Shown: one piece after another, positions 9,600 through 19,720 of the stretch
Layout of the letters: each line of letters starts with the position of its first letter
Numbering within the stretch: position 1 is the stretch's first letter
From: Rhizobium bangladeshense
GTDB taxonomy: Bacteria; Pseudomonadota; Alphaproteobacteria; Rhizobiales; Rhizobiaceae
Assembly: GCF_017357245.1 (NCBI RefSeq)
Contig: NZ_CP071612.1
Span: 561,001 to 625,000, forward strand
Length of the DNA: 64,000 nt
Direction of reading: 5' to 3'
Program-made: the position numbers and the translations under genes
Notes under the pieces: model-generated
What the model was told of the DNA's origin: nothing
Database searches by the model: none
What the model saw: only the letters and a program-made list of their open reading frames with translations

Positions 9600-10652
9600 A
9601 TGCAGCAGGGCGAAGTGATCATCGAACGGCGGGGCACTGCCGGCATCATCCGGCTCAACCGACCGCGGGCGCTGAACAGTTTGACGCTGCCGATGATCCG
9701 CACGCTTGCCGAAGCACTTCATGGTTTTGCATCCGAATCTGACGTGAGCAGCCTTGTGATAACGGGCGAGGGTGAGCGCGGCTTCTGTGCCGGGGGTGAT
9801 ATCCGTGCCCTGCACGAAAGCGCCCGCGCCGGCGACGGTCTCGCCGGAACCTTCTGGCGCGAGGAATTCCGCCTCAACCATATGATCGCCTTCTATCCCA
9901 AACCTTATGTCGCGTTGATGGACGGCATCACCATGGGAGGCGGCGTCGGCCTGTCGTCGCACGGCCGCCACCGCGTCGTCACCGAGCGCACACGCCTTGC
10001 CATGCCGGAAACCGGCATCGGTTATGTCCCTGATGTCGGCGCCACATGGCTGCTGCCGAAGGCACCCGGCGAAGCCGGAACATGGCTCGGCCTGACCGGG
10101 CTCGATATTGGTGCTGCGGACGCGATCTATGCCAGTCTGGCCGATCTTCAGGTCGCTTCGTCGCGGCTCGACGCGGTGATCGATGCTCTTTCGGACCTGC
10201 CGCGCGGGAGTTCATCGAGCGACGTCAATGCCGTGTTGCAGGCATTTTGCGAGCCTCGGGGAGAAAGCCGGTTGCAGCAGAACGCAGCGATCATCGATCG
10301 CGCATTTTCCTTCGACAGCGTCGAGCAAATCCTCGCGGCTCTCGCCGAGCAAGAGGGTGAGTTCGCCGCCGAGACCCGCCGGGTGCTGTTGACCCGTTCG
10401 CCGACCAGCCTGAAACTCGCTCTGCGGCTGCTGAGATCAGGCCGCCGCAGCGCCTCCCTCGCCGAATGCCTTGGCCGCGAACTTGGCGCCTGCCTGCAGA
10501 TGCTGGATAATCCGGATTTCTTCGAAGGCATCCGCGCCGCCGTCATCGACAAGGACCGCAACCCCAAGTGGTCGCCGGCATCAGTCGAGGGCGTGGAGCC
10601 GGCAACTGTCGAGCGTTTCTTGAAACCGGCCGAACCGCCGCTTTCACTCTGA
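9600..10652 (+). CDS. 3-hydroxyisobutyryl-CoA hydrolase (enoyl-CoA hydratase superfamily)
   Basis: This 350-residue crotonase-fold protein has the oxyanion-hole motif FCAGGDIRALHE. Its HIBYL-CoA hydrolase signature is GITMGGGVGLSSHGRHRV followed by AMPETGIGYVPDVGATWLL. Glu137 and Asp145 fall where catalytic residues of this subfamily sit. The length, longer than the 260 residues of simple hydratases, and the C-terminal helical tail fit the hydrolase group. It would release 3-hydroxyisobutyrate in valine catabolism. The other valine genes are not adjacent. Confidence 0.88.
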   Translation: MQQGEVIIERRGTAGIIRLNRPRALNSLTLPMIRTLAEALHGFASESDVSSLVITGEGERGFCAGGDIRALHESARAGDGLAGTFWREEFRLNHMIAFYPKPYVALMDGITMGGGVGLSSHGRHRVVTERTRLAMPETGIGYVPDVGATWLLPKAPGEAGTWLGLTGLDIGAADAIYASLADLQVASSRLDAVIDALSDLPRGSSSSDVNAVLQAFCEPRGESRLQQNAAIIDRAFSFDSVEQILAALAEQEGEFAAETRRVLLTRSPTSLKLALRLLRSGRRSASLAECLGRELGACLQMLDNPDFFEGIRAAVIDKDRNPKWSPASVEGVEPATVERFLKPAEPPLSL

Positions 10653-10889
10653 CGCTGTCATCCTCTGAATGCTGAATGCGCGGCACCCTGCGGCGGGCAA
10701 GAGCCCTTGCTTCCTGATGCCAGCCTTTTCGACACCAAATCTCCGGCGCGATGCGCCGAAACTATAGGCCGCCCTGTTCTAAAGCCTAGCTTTCCCTCTC
10801 CCTTGACCTGATCGACCGCCAGATATGCTTCGGCATAGTGTCCGCGATGTGACCCATAACCGACCTCTCGATCAAAACAGGAGTGCATC

Positions 10890-11828
10890 ATGTCGCAGGC
10901 AGAAGCAAGAACCCGTACGACCGGTCAGCAGGAGCCTGGCAGGCCGAAGCATGAAGAATTGGTTCCGTCGCGCTACGCCGTGCGGATCGGCGATATCGAG
11001 GTTCTGATCATCAGCGACGGGGTGCTGCCGCTCCCCACCGCGATGCTGGGGCATAATGTCGGTACGGCTGACCGGGCAGCGTGGCTGGGCGATATGTTCC
11101 TGCCGATGGACGCTTTCGACTGGGCGCTGAACGTCGTCCTGGTCCGCAGCGGCGGGCAGACCATCCTTATCGACGCCGGGCTGGGATTGGACCCGGACCT
11201 GAACTTGCCGCGGGCCGGGCAGCTGATCAGGCGGCTGGAGGCTGCTGGTATCGATCTTGCTGCTGTGACCGACGTGGTGCTGACCCACTTGCACATGGAT
11301 CATATCGGCGGGCTGTTGATCGATGGGGTAAAGGACCGGCTGCGTCCGGACCTCAGGATCCATGTGGCGGCCGCCGAGGCGAAGTTCTGGGAAGCGCCCG
11401 ATTTCAGCCATGTGTCGATGCCGCCGGGCTTCCCGGACGCGCTGCGGGCAACTGCAAAGCGGTTCCTGAGCGAGTACGGCAACTACCTCAGGCTGTTCGA
11501 CGAGCAGTCCGAGGTGGCGCCAGGGGTGGTCGCCCAACGTACCGGCGGCCATACTCCGGGGCATAGCGTCGTTCGACTGGCTTCCGGCGGCGACAGGTTG
11601 ACATTCGCCGGCGACGCCATCTTTGCGGTCGGGTTCGAGCACCCCGACTGGTACAATGGCTTCGAGCACTATCCCGAGGAAGCGGCTCGTGTCCGCCTCG
11701 ATCTTTTGCGGGAGCTGGCGGCGACCGGCGAACAGCTGGTGGCCACCCACCTGCCGTTCCCGTCCGTCGGCCGGGTGGCGGTGGACGGCGAAGTCTTCCG
11801 CTGGGTGCCGGTCTTCTGGGACTATTGA
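10890..11828 (+). CDS. MBL-fold metallo-hydrolase, lactonase / organophosphate-hydrolase-like subgroup
   Basis: This 312-residue protein has the metallo-beta-lactamase motif HLHMDH (His133, His135, Asp137, His138), a later GHTPGHS histidine and the FAGDAIF aspartate, enough for a dinuclear zinc centre. The long N-terminal extension with LIISDGVLPLP before the first strand resembles the group holding methyl parathion hydrolase and some AHL lactonases. The N-terminus is polar, with no signal peptide, so it is cytoplasmic. Substrate is unproven; a lactone or ester is most likely. It is convergent with the helicase gene. Confidence 0.82.
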   Translation: MSQAEARTRTTGQQEPGRPKHEELVPSRYAVRIGDIEVLIISDGVLPLPTAMLGHNVGTADRAAWLGDMFLPMDAFDWALNVVLVRSGGQTILIDAGLGLDPDLNLPRAGQLIRRLEAAGIDLAAVTDVVLTHLHMDHIGGLLIDGVKDRLRPDLRIHVAAAEAKFWEAPDFSHVSMPPGFPDALRATAKRFLSEYGNYLRLFDEQSEVAPGVVAQRTGGHTPGHSVVRLASGGDRLTFAGDAIFAVGFEHPDWYNGFEHYPEEAARVRLDLLRELAATGEQLVATHLPFPSVGRVAVDGEVFRWVPVFWDY

Positions 11829-11839
11829 GCGCCGAAAGC

Positions 11840-11868
11840 GCGTTGCGTAGATCGGCTCTATGCAACGC
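11840..11868. terminator. Hairpin shared between convergent MBL and helicase genes
   Basis: The arms GCGTTGCGTAGA (11840-11851) and TCTATGCAACGC (11857-11868) pair over 12 positions with one G-U and a 5-base loop. It sits in the 41-bp gap between two convergent genes. No long T-run follows on either side, so termination strength is uncertain. Confidence 0.55.
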
Positions 11869-11869
11869 T

Positions 11870-13930
11870 CTATCGCCACATGCCGCGCATGCGGGCGCCG
11901 ACGTCGATGCGCACCTGGCGCGCTTGCGCTTGAGCGGCGGCTTCCGATTTCACCTGCGGCCAGCTGCAGGCCTCGAAGAACTGCAGCAGCGTCGCCGGAA
12001 TGAAACGGCTGCGCGCGGCATAGACGTGCCGGTCGCCCTGCGCATTCTGTCCGTAAGTGAAGAAGCGTTGCGGCACGATGAGATCGAGACCGTCGCGGGC
12101 GCGCGTCATCGCCACATAGAGCAGGCGACGCTCCTCCTCGATCTCGGCGGTGGTGCCGACGGCGAGATCGTTTGGAATGCAGCCGTCGACGACGTTCAGC
12201 ATGAAGACCCGTGTCCATTCCTGGCCCTTGGCGGAATGAATGGTCGACAGAATGAGATAGTCCTCGTCAAGAAGCGGTACGCCCGCCTGGTCGCTGGTCG
12301 CATCCGGCGGATCGAGGGTGAGCTCGGTGAGGAAACGCTCGCGTGAGGCATAACCCCCGGCGATCTGTTCGAGCTGCAGCAGATCGGCCTGCCGCGTGGC
12401 CGCATCTTCATGCAGCCGTTCCAGATGCGGCGCATACCATTGCCGCGCCAGCCCGATTTCCGCCGGCCAACCGGCCTTGCCGGATTTCAGCTCCTGCAGC
12501 ATCGAAACGAAGGCCGTCCAGTCCTCGCCGGAGCGCGGCGGCGCCGGCATAGATGCCAGAGCAGACAACGGGCTCGCAACCTCCGCCATCAGATCGAGCG
12601 CCTTCTGCGCCGTCGACGGGCCGACGCCCGGCAGGATCTGCATCAGCCGGAAGCCCGCCACCCGGTCGCGCGGATTCTGCGCAAAGCGCAGGGCGGCCAG
12701 CATGTCCTTCACATGAGCGCTGTCGAGAAACTTCAAGCCGCCGAACTTGACGAAGGGAATGTTGCGCCGGGTCAGTTCCACCTCCAGCGGCCCGCTGTGA
12801 TGGGCGGTGCGGAAGAGCACAGCCTGCTGCTTGAGCTTGAGGCCTTCCTCGCGATTGTCGAGCACCTTGTCGGCGACATAACGAGCCTGCTCGGCCTCGT
12901 CGCGCACCGAAACGAGGCGCGGCCGCTCCGCCGACTGCCGCTCCGTCCAGAGATTCTTGGTGAAGCGCTCCGAGGCGAGATCAATCACCGCATTGGCCGC
13001 CGCCAGGATCGGCTGCGTCGAGCGGTAGTTGCGATCGAGGGTGACGATATTGGCGGCCGGGCTGAAGGCGGCGGGAAAATCAAGGATATTGCGCACCGTC
13101 GCCGCCCGGAAGGAATAGATCGACTGCGCATCGTCGCCGACGACGGTCAGCCCCTGTCCCTGGGGCTTCAGCGCCAGGAGGATCGAGGCCTGCAGCCGGT
13201 TCGTGTCCTGATATTCGTCGACGAGCACATGGTCGAAGCGGCTGCCGATATCCTCGGCGATCACGCTCTCGCCCACCATCTGCGCCCAGTAGAGCAGCAG
13301 GTCGTCGTAATCGAGCACGTTCTGAGCCTGCTTCGCCTCGACATAACAGGCGAAAAGCTCGCGCAGCTGTTTCTCCCACGCCGCGCACCAGGGAAAGGCG
13401 TCGCGCAGCACCTGGTCGAGCGCGGTCTCCGAATTCACCGCCCGGGAATAGATGGCAAGGCATGTGCCCTTGGCGGGAAAGCGGCTTTCCGTCTTCGAGA
13501 AGCCGAGATCGTGCCGGATGAGGTTCATCAGATCGGCGCTGTCTTCCCGGTCGTGAATGGTGAAATCAGCATCGAGGCCGATCTGCTGCGCATAATCGCG
13601 CAGCAGCCGCGCGCCGATGCCGTGGAAGGTGCCGGACCAGGACAGCGCATCGGCCATAACGCCGGCATTCGAACCCAACACGTCGCGGCAGATGCGCTCG
13701 ACGCGCCGCGCCATCTCGGCGGCAGCCCTCCGCGAGAAGGTCATCAGCAGGATGCGGCGGGGGTCGGCGCCCTTGACGATCAGGTGGGCGACCCGATGCG
13801 CCAGCGTGTTCGTCTTGCCGGAGCCGGCGCCGGCAATGACCAGCAGCGGTCCGGCAATATGGCTGCCGTCGGTGAGCGTGCCATGCTCCACGGCCATGCG
13901 CTGCTGCGGATTGAGCTTTTCGAGATACAT
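11870..13930 (-). CDS. UvrD/Rep-family ATP-dependent DNA helicase
   Basis: This 686-residue superfamily 1A helicase has Q motif LNPQQRMAVE, Walker A GAGSGKT (Lys39), motif Ia TFSRRAAAEMARRV, and Walker B DEYQDTN (238-244). Motif III is GDDAQSIYSFRAA, motif IV NYRSTQPI, motif V STIHSAKGQEW and motif VI VAMTRARD. It is shorter than the main UvrD and diverges at the C-terminus, so it is a secondary Rep-like helicase, probably in repair or replication restart. It is monocistronic. Assignment as uvrD itself is not supported. Confidence 0.93.
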   Translation of the reverse strand: MYLEKLNPQQRMAVEHGTLTDGSHIAGPLLVIAGAGSGKTNTLAHRVAHLIVKGADPRRILLMTFSRRAAAEMARRVERICRDVLGSNAGVMADALSWSGTFHGIGARLLRDYAQQIGLDADFTIHDREDSADLMNLIRHDLGFSKTESRFPAKGTCLAIYSRAVNSETALDQVLRDAFPWCAAWEKQLRELFACYVEAKQAQNVLDYDDLLLYWAQMVGESVIAEDIGSRFDHVLVDEYQDTNRLQASILLALKPQGQGLTVVGDDAQSIYSFRAATVRNILDFPAAFSPAANIVTLDRNYRSTQPILAAANAVIDLASERFTKNLWTERQSAERPRLVSVRDEAEQARYVADKVLDNREEGLKLKQQAVLFRTAHHSGPLEVELTRRNIPFVKFGGLKFLDSAHVKDMLAALRFAQNPRDRVAGFRLMQILPGVGPSTAQKALDLMAEVASPLSALASMPAPPRSGEDWTAFVSMLQELKSGKAGWPAEIGLARQWYAPHLERLHEDAATRQADLLQLEQIAGGYASRERFLTELTLDPPDATSDQAGVPLLDEDYLILSTIHSAKGQEWTRVFMLNVVDGCIPNDLAVGTTAEIEEERRLLYVAMTRARDGLDLIVPQRFFTYGQNAQGDRHVYAARSRFIPATLLQFFEACSWPQVKSEAAAQAQARQVRIDVGARMRGMWR

Positions 13931-14032
13931 CCAGCCGTCCGGTCGGGCTCCCGCAGAATCAGTGCGAGAAGATTAGATGTTCCTTGAATGTTCGCGATTT
14001 CAGCCGCTGTCAAGTCTGCAGCGCGGCGATCC

Positions 14033-14302
14033 TCAATCGGGGAAATCCGGTCCCACCTCGCGCCGCACTAGCTTCAGGCTGCGGTCGGGCTGGAGAATAT
14101 AGGTTTCCTCCACACGCTGGCCCGTCTCATTGTAGAACTGGTTGTAGACGACGCTGCCGACCGGCGATTTGCTGAGCTTGGTTCGCGGTTGGCCGCCATA
14201 GGTGATGCTGCCGGGAATGGGTTCGAGCGCGGCCGTATCGGCCGAGGAGCAGCCGGCCAGCAATGCCGCTGCAAACAAGGCGGGCAGAAACGCTTTCATC
14301 AT
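14033..14302 (-). CDS. Small outer-membrane-type lipoprotein of unknown function
   Basis: This protein of about 89 residues has a lipoprotein signal: a short charged N-terminus, a hydrophobic stretch and the lipobox LLAGC, followed by S at +2, favouring the outer membrane. Three near-adjacent ATGs exist; the AAGGG site fits the second (14302) best, with 14308 and 14299 as alternatives. The mature part contains SITYGGQPRTKL and ends in an acidic tail. No domain recognised. It is alone between the helicase and a divergent small gene. Confidence 0.75.
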   Translation of the reverse strand: MMKAFLPALFAAALLAGCSSADTAALEPIPGSITYGGQPRTKLSKSPVGSVVYNQFYNETGQRVEETYILQPDRSLKLVRREVGPDFPD

Positions 14303-14541
14303 CGTCATCCCTTCTCAGACTGCCATCAGATATGGAACGGGCAGCCTCTTTCGCCAAGGGCTGCTTGCCAGTCACCTTCTCGAAGGTTTCGTGCGCCGGC
14401 GCGGCGGTGTCGACCGGGCGACCGAGATAGTGGCGCGCATCGTCGGCCGAGGCTATGTGCGCAGTCGCCTGCTGCGGCGCTGAGGGAACCAAGTGTCCTC
14501 CCACGGGTTGAAATGCCGGATCTGAAACGCTGGAGACCATC

Positions 14542-14805
14542 ATGCAGACGCTTTCTCGCCTCTGGGCGTCCACCCTGATCATCGGCTGCGGCGTCTTTGC
14601 CGGCTCAGCCAATGCTTCACTTGAGACCGGCATGGATTATTCCGCTTTGCCGAAGGATCAGATCGCCCTTAACGAATATACCGAGACGACCGCCTGCGAG
14701 CCGGCGGAGCCGCACTATCTCCCGTCCTTCATCCGCGCGGCCGACGGCACGATCATCGGTGTGGGATATATCGAGATGGAGAATGAGACCGGCGCGGATT
14801 GCTGA
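14542..14805 (+). CDS. Small exported protein of unknown function
   Basis: This 87-residue protein has a cleavable signal (about residues 1-26, ending SANA). The mature part is short and acidic with two cysteines, one in TTACEPAEPHY and one at the very C-terminus. A GGAG motif lies 10 bases upstream of the ATG. The pair of cysteines could form a periplasmic disulfide. No family is recognised. Codon composition matches neighbours. Confidence 0.7.
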   Translation: MQTLSRLWASTLIIGCGVFAGSANASLETGMDYSALPKDQIALNEYTETTACEPAEPHYLPSFIRAADGTIIGVGYIEMENETGADC

Positions 14806-14822
14806 AACCGATCAGCTCGAAC

Positions 14823-14854
14823 GAGGCTCGCCTGCGTTTCCGGTGACGAGCCTC
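14823..14854 (+). terminator. Inverted repeat after the 14542 gene
   Basis: GAGGCTCG (14823-14830) pairs with CGAGCCTC (14847-14854), an 8-bp perfect stem with a 16-base loop. It starts 17 bases after a stop codon. The absence of a T-run makes it a weak terminator candidate. Confidence 0.4.
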
Positions 14855-15026
14855 TGACCATCATCATGATGGCTGCGTGTTTTCTATCGAAACAGCTGGC
14901 TCAGGCGCAACGCCCTTTGCTCCAAAACCCGGCACCTGCTCGATGCAAGGTTAAGCGAAAATTAAACAATGTATCGTCGCGGCACAGTTCGCTGACCAAC
15001 TGTAAACCGCAGGCGTCCCTGCTGCA

Positions 15027-15269
15027 TCAATGCAGCTTCAGCTTCGCCTCTTCGGCCGCCGCCAGAAACTCGGCTCTTGCCTCGTCCATGCTTTTGCGGC
15101 CGTCCAGCGCCGCCCGGCAGGTGCTACGGGCTTTGATATAATGAAGCCCGCGCGAACTCGGCCAGAAATCTGCCAGACATTTCAACGCATCGAACGGCCC
15201 ATTGACGGTTCTGAGGTCGGTGCCTTCGAAGCCGACCTTGACTGGGTCGTTCCATTTTTCCGTTGCCAT
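15027..15269 (-). CDS. DUF982-family protein
   Basis: This 80-residue protein starts at an ATG preceded by GGAGGAG. The sequence matches the DUF982 pattern common and multicopy in Rhizobium: a central TVNGPFDALKCLADFWP segment and a C-terminal CRAALDGRKSMDEARAEFLA helix. Its function is unknown. It is small, soluble and probably single-domain. It has no operon partner. Confidence 0.82.
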   Translation of the reverse strand: MATEKWNDPVKVGFEGTDLRTVNGPFDALKCLADFWPSSRGLHYIKARSTCRAALDGRKSMDEARAEFLAAAEEAKLKLH

Positions 15270-15523
15270 CGATACTCCTCCACGATTGTCGACAGAAACA
15301 CGGGTGCGACGCCTTCGGTTAGACAGACGCCGCCATGATAGGCATTCTAGCGCGATTTTTCGCGCCAACAATGGTGAATCGTTTGCTGTTGATGAGGCGA
15401 AATGCCAGCTTGAGTGAGGCGGATCGTCCGGGGCACGCCAGGGGATTTTGAGCAGTCGCAGAGAAGCTGTATGGCGCTGGGCGCTACTGCCGCTACCATG
15501 CCGGGAACGCCGAGGGGGGTCAG

Positions 15524-15916
15524 ATGGGTTTAGATCGAAAATTGATCCAGGCTGTTTTTCTCTGTGCGGCGCTTGCAATGCCGGTTTTCGCCCACAGCGC
15601 AGAGGGGGCTGCTGACGAGGCGCTGCTCTCGCACGTCTCTACTGAGGTCATCCCTGAAATGCAGCGGGAATATATGCAGACTGCCGTCGGCAAGTTTGTG
15701 CACGCAATCGATATCGCCGCATTGCGCGCACGCGTGATGAGAGAGCAGACATTAGAACAATGGTATATCGAGGGTATATATAACGCGGTACCAACGAAGT
15801 TAACCGCTGAGCAGCTTGAGCGTTGGGCGGAGTCGCCATCCCTGCCCTACTATCTCGAAGCGACTGACATTCCCGATTGCGTTCATGGCAGGGTACTGCT
15901 TCCCACTTGCCGTTAG
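15524..15916 (+). CDS. Exported protein of unknown function
   Basis: This 130-residue protein has a signal peptide (about 1-26, cleavage after AHSA) and a helical mature part. That part is rich in charged residues, with a C-terminal CVHGRVLLPTC pair of cysteines likely to form a disulfide. A GAGGGG motif precedes the ATG. No known domain recognised. It sits alone, upstream of tRNA-Thr on the other strand. Confidence 0.7.
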   Translation: MGLDRKLIQAVFLCAALAMPVFAHSAEGAADEALLSHVSTEVIPEMQREYMQTAVGKFVHAIDIAALRARVMREQTLEQWYIEGIYNAVPTKLTAEQLERWAESPSLPYYLEATDIPDCVHGRVLLPTCR

Positions 15917-15962
15917 GGTTTCCCGGGCGCAGACGAAATAAAGTCGATCGCTGGAAGAAAAC

Positions 15963-16037
15963 TGGTGCTGCCGAGTGGGATTGAACCACCGACCTCACCC
16001 TTACCAAGGGTGTGCTCTACCACTGAGCTACGGCAGC
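15963..16037 (-). tRNA. tRNA-Thr (GGT anticodon)
   Basis: The minus strand folds into a full cloverleaf. The acceptor arm is GCTGCCG/CGGCAGC, the anticodon arm CACCC/GGGTG with loop TTGGTAA (anticodon GGT), and the T-arm has GGTTCAATCC. Discriminator A is followed by an encoded CCA (15963-15965). Confidence 0.96.
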
Positions 16038-16193
16038 AGGACCAGGACCCGTGCGAGCCGGGCGGCTCAATTGCGGGAACGGGGCGGCTATTGCCACAGC
16101 TTGACGACAAGCGCAAGCCGCAAAATCCAACTTCGCGTGGATAGAGGTGCAAGGGACTTTTGGATCAGCGCGAATTCGGCTAATTCTGTTGAC

Positions 16194-16388
16194 ATGAACG
16201 ACAAGACCGAAACCGGCCAGAAGAGCCGTAAAGAGGCGATCGAGGCACAGGCGAAACTGCGCCGCGAGCGCGCCGCCGAAAAGCTCAGGGAAAATCTCTC
16301 GAGACGCAAGCAACAGGTGCGCGCCCGCCGTTCCGGCCAGGCCGACGAAACAAATGGGTTGCCCGCCGCAAAAATGGACGAATCGTAA
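16194..16388 (+). CDS. Small highly charged protein upstream of murA
   Basis: This 64-residue protein has an N-terminal half that is a Lys/Arg/Glu-rich helix (AKLRRERAAEKLRENLSRRK), probably a single long amphipathic or coiled helix. There is no signal or membrane segment. It lies 93 bp ahead of murA on the same strand. Homologues at this place are, as far as I recall, common in rhizobia. Its function is unknown; the basic helix could bind RNA or ribosomes, but that is speculation. Confidence 0.65.
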   Translation: MNDKTETGQKSRKEAIEAQAKLRRERAAEKLRENLSRRKQQVRARRSGQADETNGLPAAKMDES

Positions 16389-16481
16389 TGTTCCGTCCCG
16401 GACGAATTGAAGCCTCTTCATAAATCCCCTAAACACCTCACTCCCTTCTTTCAAGGCAGAACTTTCAGGAAGTAAGCGCAC

Positions 16482-17774
16482 ATGGATCGTATCAGAATTG
16501 TCGGCGGTAATGAGCTGAATGGCATCATTCCGATTTCCGGCGCCAAGAATGCCGCACTGCCGCTGATGATCGCCTCGCTTCTGACCAGTGACACGCTGAC
16601 GCTGGAAAACGTGCCGCATCTGGCCGATGTCGAACTTCTGATGCGCATCCTCGGCAATCACGGCGTCGACGTCGCCGTTAACGGCCGCCGCGAGCGCCAG
16701 GAGGACTCCTACGCCCGCACGATCCATTTCACCTGCCGCACCATTGTCGATACCACCGCTTCTTACGAACTGGTCTCGAAGATGCGCGCCTCCTTCTGGG
16801 TCATCGGACCGCTCTTGGCGCGCGAGGGCCATTGCCGCGTGTCGCTGCCGGGCGGTTGCGCCATTGGCACGCGCCCCGTCGATCTCTTCATCGACGGCCT
16901 GACGGCGCTTGGCGCGACCATGGAGATCGATGCTGGCTATATCAATGCCAGGGCGCCGGATGGCGGCCTGATCGGCGCGCGCTACACTTTCCCGAAGGTC
17001 TCCGTCGGCGCCACCCATGTGATGATGATGGCGGCAACGCTTGCCCGCGGCACGACTGTCATCGGTAACGCCGCCCGCGAACCCGAAGTCGTCGATCTCG
17101 CCAACTGCCTGAACGCCATGGGCGCCAAGATCTCCGGCGCCGGCACCTCGACCATCACCGTCGAAGGCGTCACCTCGCTCTCCGGCGCCCGTCATCGCGT
17201 GCTGCCGGACCGCATCGAGACCGGCACCTATGCCATGGCCGTCGCCATGGCCGGCGGCGATGTCGTGCTCGAAAATACCGATGTCGCGCTGCTCGAAACC
17301 GCACTGGAAACGCTCCGCCGTGCTGGCGCTGATATCTCCGCGACCAATAACGGCATGCGCGTCAGGCGCAATGGCGCCGGCATCAAGCCGGTCGATATCG
17401 TCACCGATCCTTTCCCGGGCTTCCCCACGGATCTGCAGGCGCAGTTCATGGCGCTGATGACCCGCTCCTCCGGCATCTCGCATGTCACCGAGACCATCTT
17501 CGAAAACCGCTTCATGCACGTGCAGGAGCTTGCCCGGCTTGGCGCCAGGATCTCGCTCTCCGGCCAGACGGCGAAGATCGAGGGTGTCGAGCGCCTGCGC
17601 GGCGCGCCCGTCATGGCGACCGATCTGCGCGCCTCCGTCTCGCTCGTCATCGCCGGGCTTGCCGCCGAGGGCGAAACCACGGTCTCCCGCGTCTACCACC
17701 TCGACCGCGGTTTCGAGCGGCTCGAAGAGAAGCTGACCCGATGCGGCGCCGTCGTCGAGCGCATCAGCGAGTAA
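16482..17774 (+). CDS. murA: UDP-N-acetylglucosamine 1-carboxyvinyltransferase
   Basis: This 430-residue enzyme has the family's usual length. It catalyses the first committed step of peptidoglycan synthesis, adding enolpyruvate from PEP to UDP-GlcNAc in the cytoplasm. Lys22-Asn23 in [10 protein letters not shown] and the loop cysteine Cys126 in [14 protein letters not shown], the fosfomycin target, are visible, as is [11 protein letters not shown]. It opens the conserved block that continues with DUF2948 and hisD on the same strand. Confidence 0.98.
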   Translation: MDRIRIVGGNELNGIIPISGAKNAALPLMIASLLTSDTLTLENVPHLADVELLMRILGNHGVDVAVNGRRERQEDSYARTIHFTCRTIVDTTASYELVSKMRASFWVIGPLLAREGHCRVSLPGGCAIGTRPVDLFIDGLTALGATMEIDAGYINARAPDGGLIGARYTFPKVSVGATHVMMMAATLARGTTVIGNAAREPEVVDLANCLNAMGAKISGAGTSTITVEGVTSLSGARHRVLPDRIETGTYAMAVAMAGGDVVLENTDVALLETALETLRRAGADISATNNGMRVRRNGAGIKPVDIVTDPFPGFPTDLQAQFMALMTRSSGISHVTETIFENRFMHVQELARLGARISLSGQTAKIEGVERLRGAPVMATDLRASVSLVIAGLAAEGETTVSRVYHLDRGFERLEEKLTRCGAVVERISE

Positions 17775-17927
17775 TTCAGAGCTTCATTCCGGTTGCGTAA
17801 TCGGTCGCAGCATCTTATTTCCCTTGTCTGACGCATCGCCATTCCGGCGATGCCTGTTTGATAGCAAGAGCATGATGTCGAAAACCGCTCACACTTTTCG
17901 GCATCCTGCTTTGGGGATTGAGCCTGA

Positions 17928-18359
17928 ATGACCGATCTGAAGCTTGTTGCGCTTGATGACGAGGATCTCGCGATCATATCCGCGCATATGCAGGATAGCG
18001 TCTTCAAGGTCGGTGATATCGACTGGTCGCCGCGCGGCGCCCAGTTCGCGCTTGCCGCCAATCGCTTCGTCTGGGAAAGTGCGGCGCGCAAGCGCAGAGG
18101 GTTCGAGCGCCGCCGCGCTGCTCTGGTCTTCAAGCGCGTGCTTGCCGTTCGCTCGCTCGGCATCGATCGCGGCAATCGCGATGAGGTGCTGTCGCTGCTG
18201 GCGCTGCGTTTCGAGAAGAAGGGCGAGGGACCGGATGGCACGATCGAACTGGCGCTGTCGGGCACGGCCTCGATTGCGCTCGACGTCGAATGCATCGAGG
18301 TCCAGATGGCCGATATTGGCGGCGCATGGCAGGCGGCTGCCAAACCTCGCCATCCCTGA
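17928..18359 (+). CDS. DUF2948-family protein
   Basis: This 143-residue cytoplasmic protein matches DUF2948, an alphaproteobacterial family almost always located between murA and hisD. The pattern DLKLVALDDEDLAIISAHMQD at the N-terminus and FALAANRFVWE in the middle are typical. No catalytic motif is evident. It is spaced 152 bp from murA and 57 bp from hisD and is probably co-transcribed with hisD. Its function is unknown. Confidence 0.88.
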   Translation: MTDLKLVALDDEDLAIISAHMQDSVFKVGDIDWSPRGAQFALAANRFVWESAARKRRGFERRRAALVFKRVLAVRSLGIDRGNRDEVLSLLALRFEKKGEGPDGTIELALSGTASIALDVECIEVQMADIGGAWQAAAKPRHP

Positions 18360-18416
18360 ATGGCTTGACGCCTGAAGTTTGAACATCGCGGTTCGAGTGG
18401 AAAAGGAATATCGGTC

Positions 18417-19712
18417 TTGGCAATCTGGCTGGATCAGGCATCGGAAGGTTTCGAGCAGCATTTTGCCGCCTTTCTGACGACGAAGCGCGAAGTTTCCGAG
18501 GATGTGAATTCAGTCGCACGCGCCATCATCGATGATGTCAGGGCGCGGGGCGATGTGGCGCTGGCTGAATATTCGTTGAAGTTCGACGGCATCGATTTCG
18601 CCGCCGTGCCGATGCGCGTGACGGCGGATGAGATCGACGCCGCGATCGAGGCGGTGCCTGCCGAAGTGCTGGGCGCCCTGAAGCTCGCGGCATTGCGCAT
18701 CGAGAGCCACCATCGCCGTCAGCTGCCGAAGGACGATATCTATGAGGACGACATGGGCGTCGGTCTCGGCTCGCGCTGGACGGCGATCGACGCGGTCGGG
18801 CTTTATGTTCCAGGCGGCACCGCGAGCTATCCGAGCTCGGTGCTGATGAATGCGGTGCCGGCCAAGGTCGCCGGCGTCGAGCGCGTCGTCATCGTCGTTC
18901 CCGCCACCGGCGGCGCCGTCAATCCGGCGGTGCTCGCCGCCGCCCGGCTTGCCGGTGTCACAGAGATCTACCGTGTCGGGGGCGCTCAGGCGATCGCCGC
19001 TCTCGCCTATGGAACCGAGACCATTGCACCGGTCGCCAAGATCACCGGCCCCGGCAATGCCTATGTCGCCGCCGCCAAGCGCCACGTCTTCGGCACTGTG
19101 GGCATCGATATGATCGCCGGCCCCTCCGAGGTGCTGGTGATCGCCGACAGGGATAACAACCCGGATTGGATCGCCGCTGACCTTTTGGCGCAGGCCGAGC
19201 ACGATGCCAGCGCCCAGGCGATCCTCATCACCGATGATGCCGAATTCGGCAAGGCCGTGGAGCAGGCGGTCGAGCGCCAGCTGAGGACGCTGAACCGCGC
19301 CGAGACTGCAGCGGCAAGCTGGCGCGATTTCGGCGCCGTCATCCTCGTTGCCGATCTGGCACGGGCCATCCCGCTCGCCAACCGCATCGCAGCCGAGCAC
19401 CTCGAGCTCGCCGTCGCCGATCCCGATCGGCTGCTCAATGGCATCCGCAACGCCGGCGCGATCTTCATCGGCGCTCATACGCCCGAGGTCATCGGCGATT
19501 ACGTCGGCGGTTCTAACCACGTGCTGCCGACGGCGCGTTCGGCGCGCTTCTCCTCCGGCCTTTCGGTGCTCGATTTCGTCAAGCGTACCTCGATCCTGCG
19601 CCTTGGGCCGCAGCAGTTGCGCAGCCTCGGCCCGGCGGCGATCGCGCTTGCGGTCTCCGAAGGCCTCGATGCCCATGCGCGGTCGGTCGCGATCCGCCTC
19701 AACCTTGATTAG
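18417..19712 (+). CDS. hisD: Histidinol dehydrogenase, TTG start
   Basis: This 431-residue enzyme catalyses the last two steps of histidine synthesis (L-histidinol to L-histidine, NAD and zinc dependent). It shows [37 protein letters not shown], the zinc/base region [11 protein letters not shown] and AAEHLEL, and GGSNHVLPT. The start is TTG at 18417, placed 9 bases after AAGGA; no ATG lies near the conserved N-terminus. TTG may limit expression. The UPF0262 gene begins 8 bases after its stop. Confidence 0.97.
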   Translation: MAIWLDQASEGFEQHFAAFLTTKREVSEDVNSVARAIIDDVRARGDVALAEYSLKFDGIDFAAVPMRVTADEIDAAIEAVPAEVLGALKLAALRIESHHRRQLPKDDIYEDDMGVGLGSRWTAIDAVGLYVPGGTASYPSSVLMNAVPAKVAGVERVVIVVPATGGAVNPAVLAAARLAGVTEIYRVGGAQAIAALAYGTETIAPVAKITGPGNAYVAAAKRHVFGTVGIDMIAGPSEVLVIADRDNNPDWIAADLLAQAEHDASAQAILITDDAEFGKAVEQAVERQLRTLNRAETAAASWRDFGAVILVADLARAIPLANRIAAEHLELAVADPDRLLNGIRNAGAIFIGAHTPEVIGDYVGGSNHVLPTARSARFSSGLSVLDFVKRTSILRLGPQQLRSLGPAAIALAVSEGLDAHARSVAIRLNLD

Positions 19713-19720
19713 GTGAGGGG

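Noticed and set aside
12410..13987. Plus-strand frame of 525 codons opposite the UvrD-like helicase
   Set aside because: Antisense to well-conserved helicase motifs and without protein-like features.
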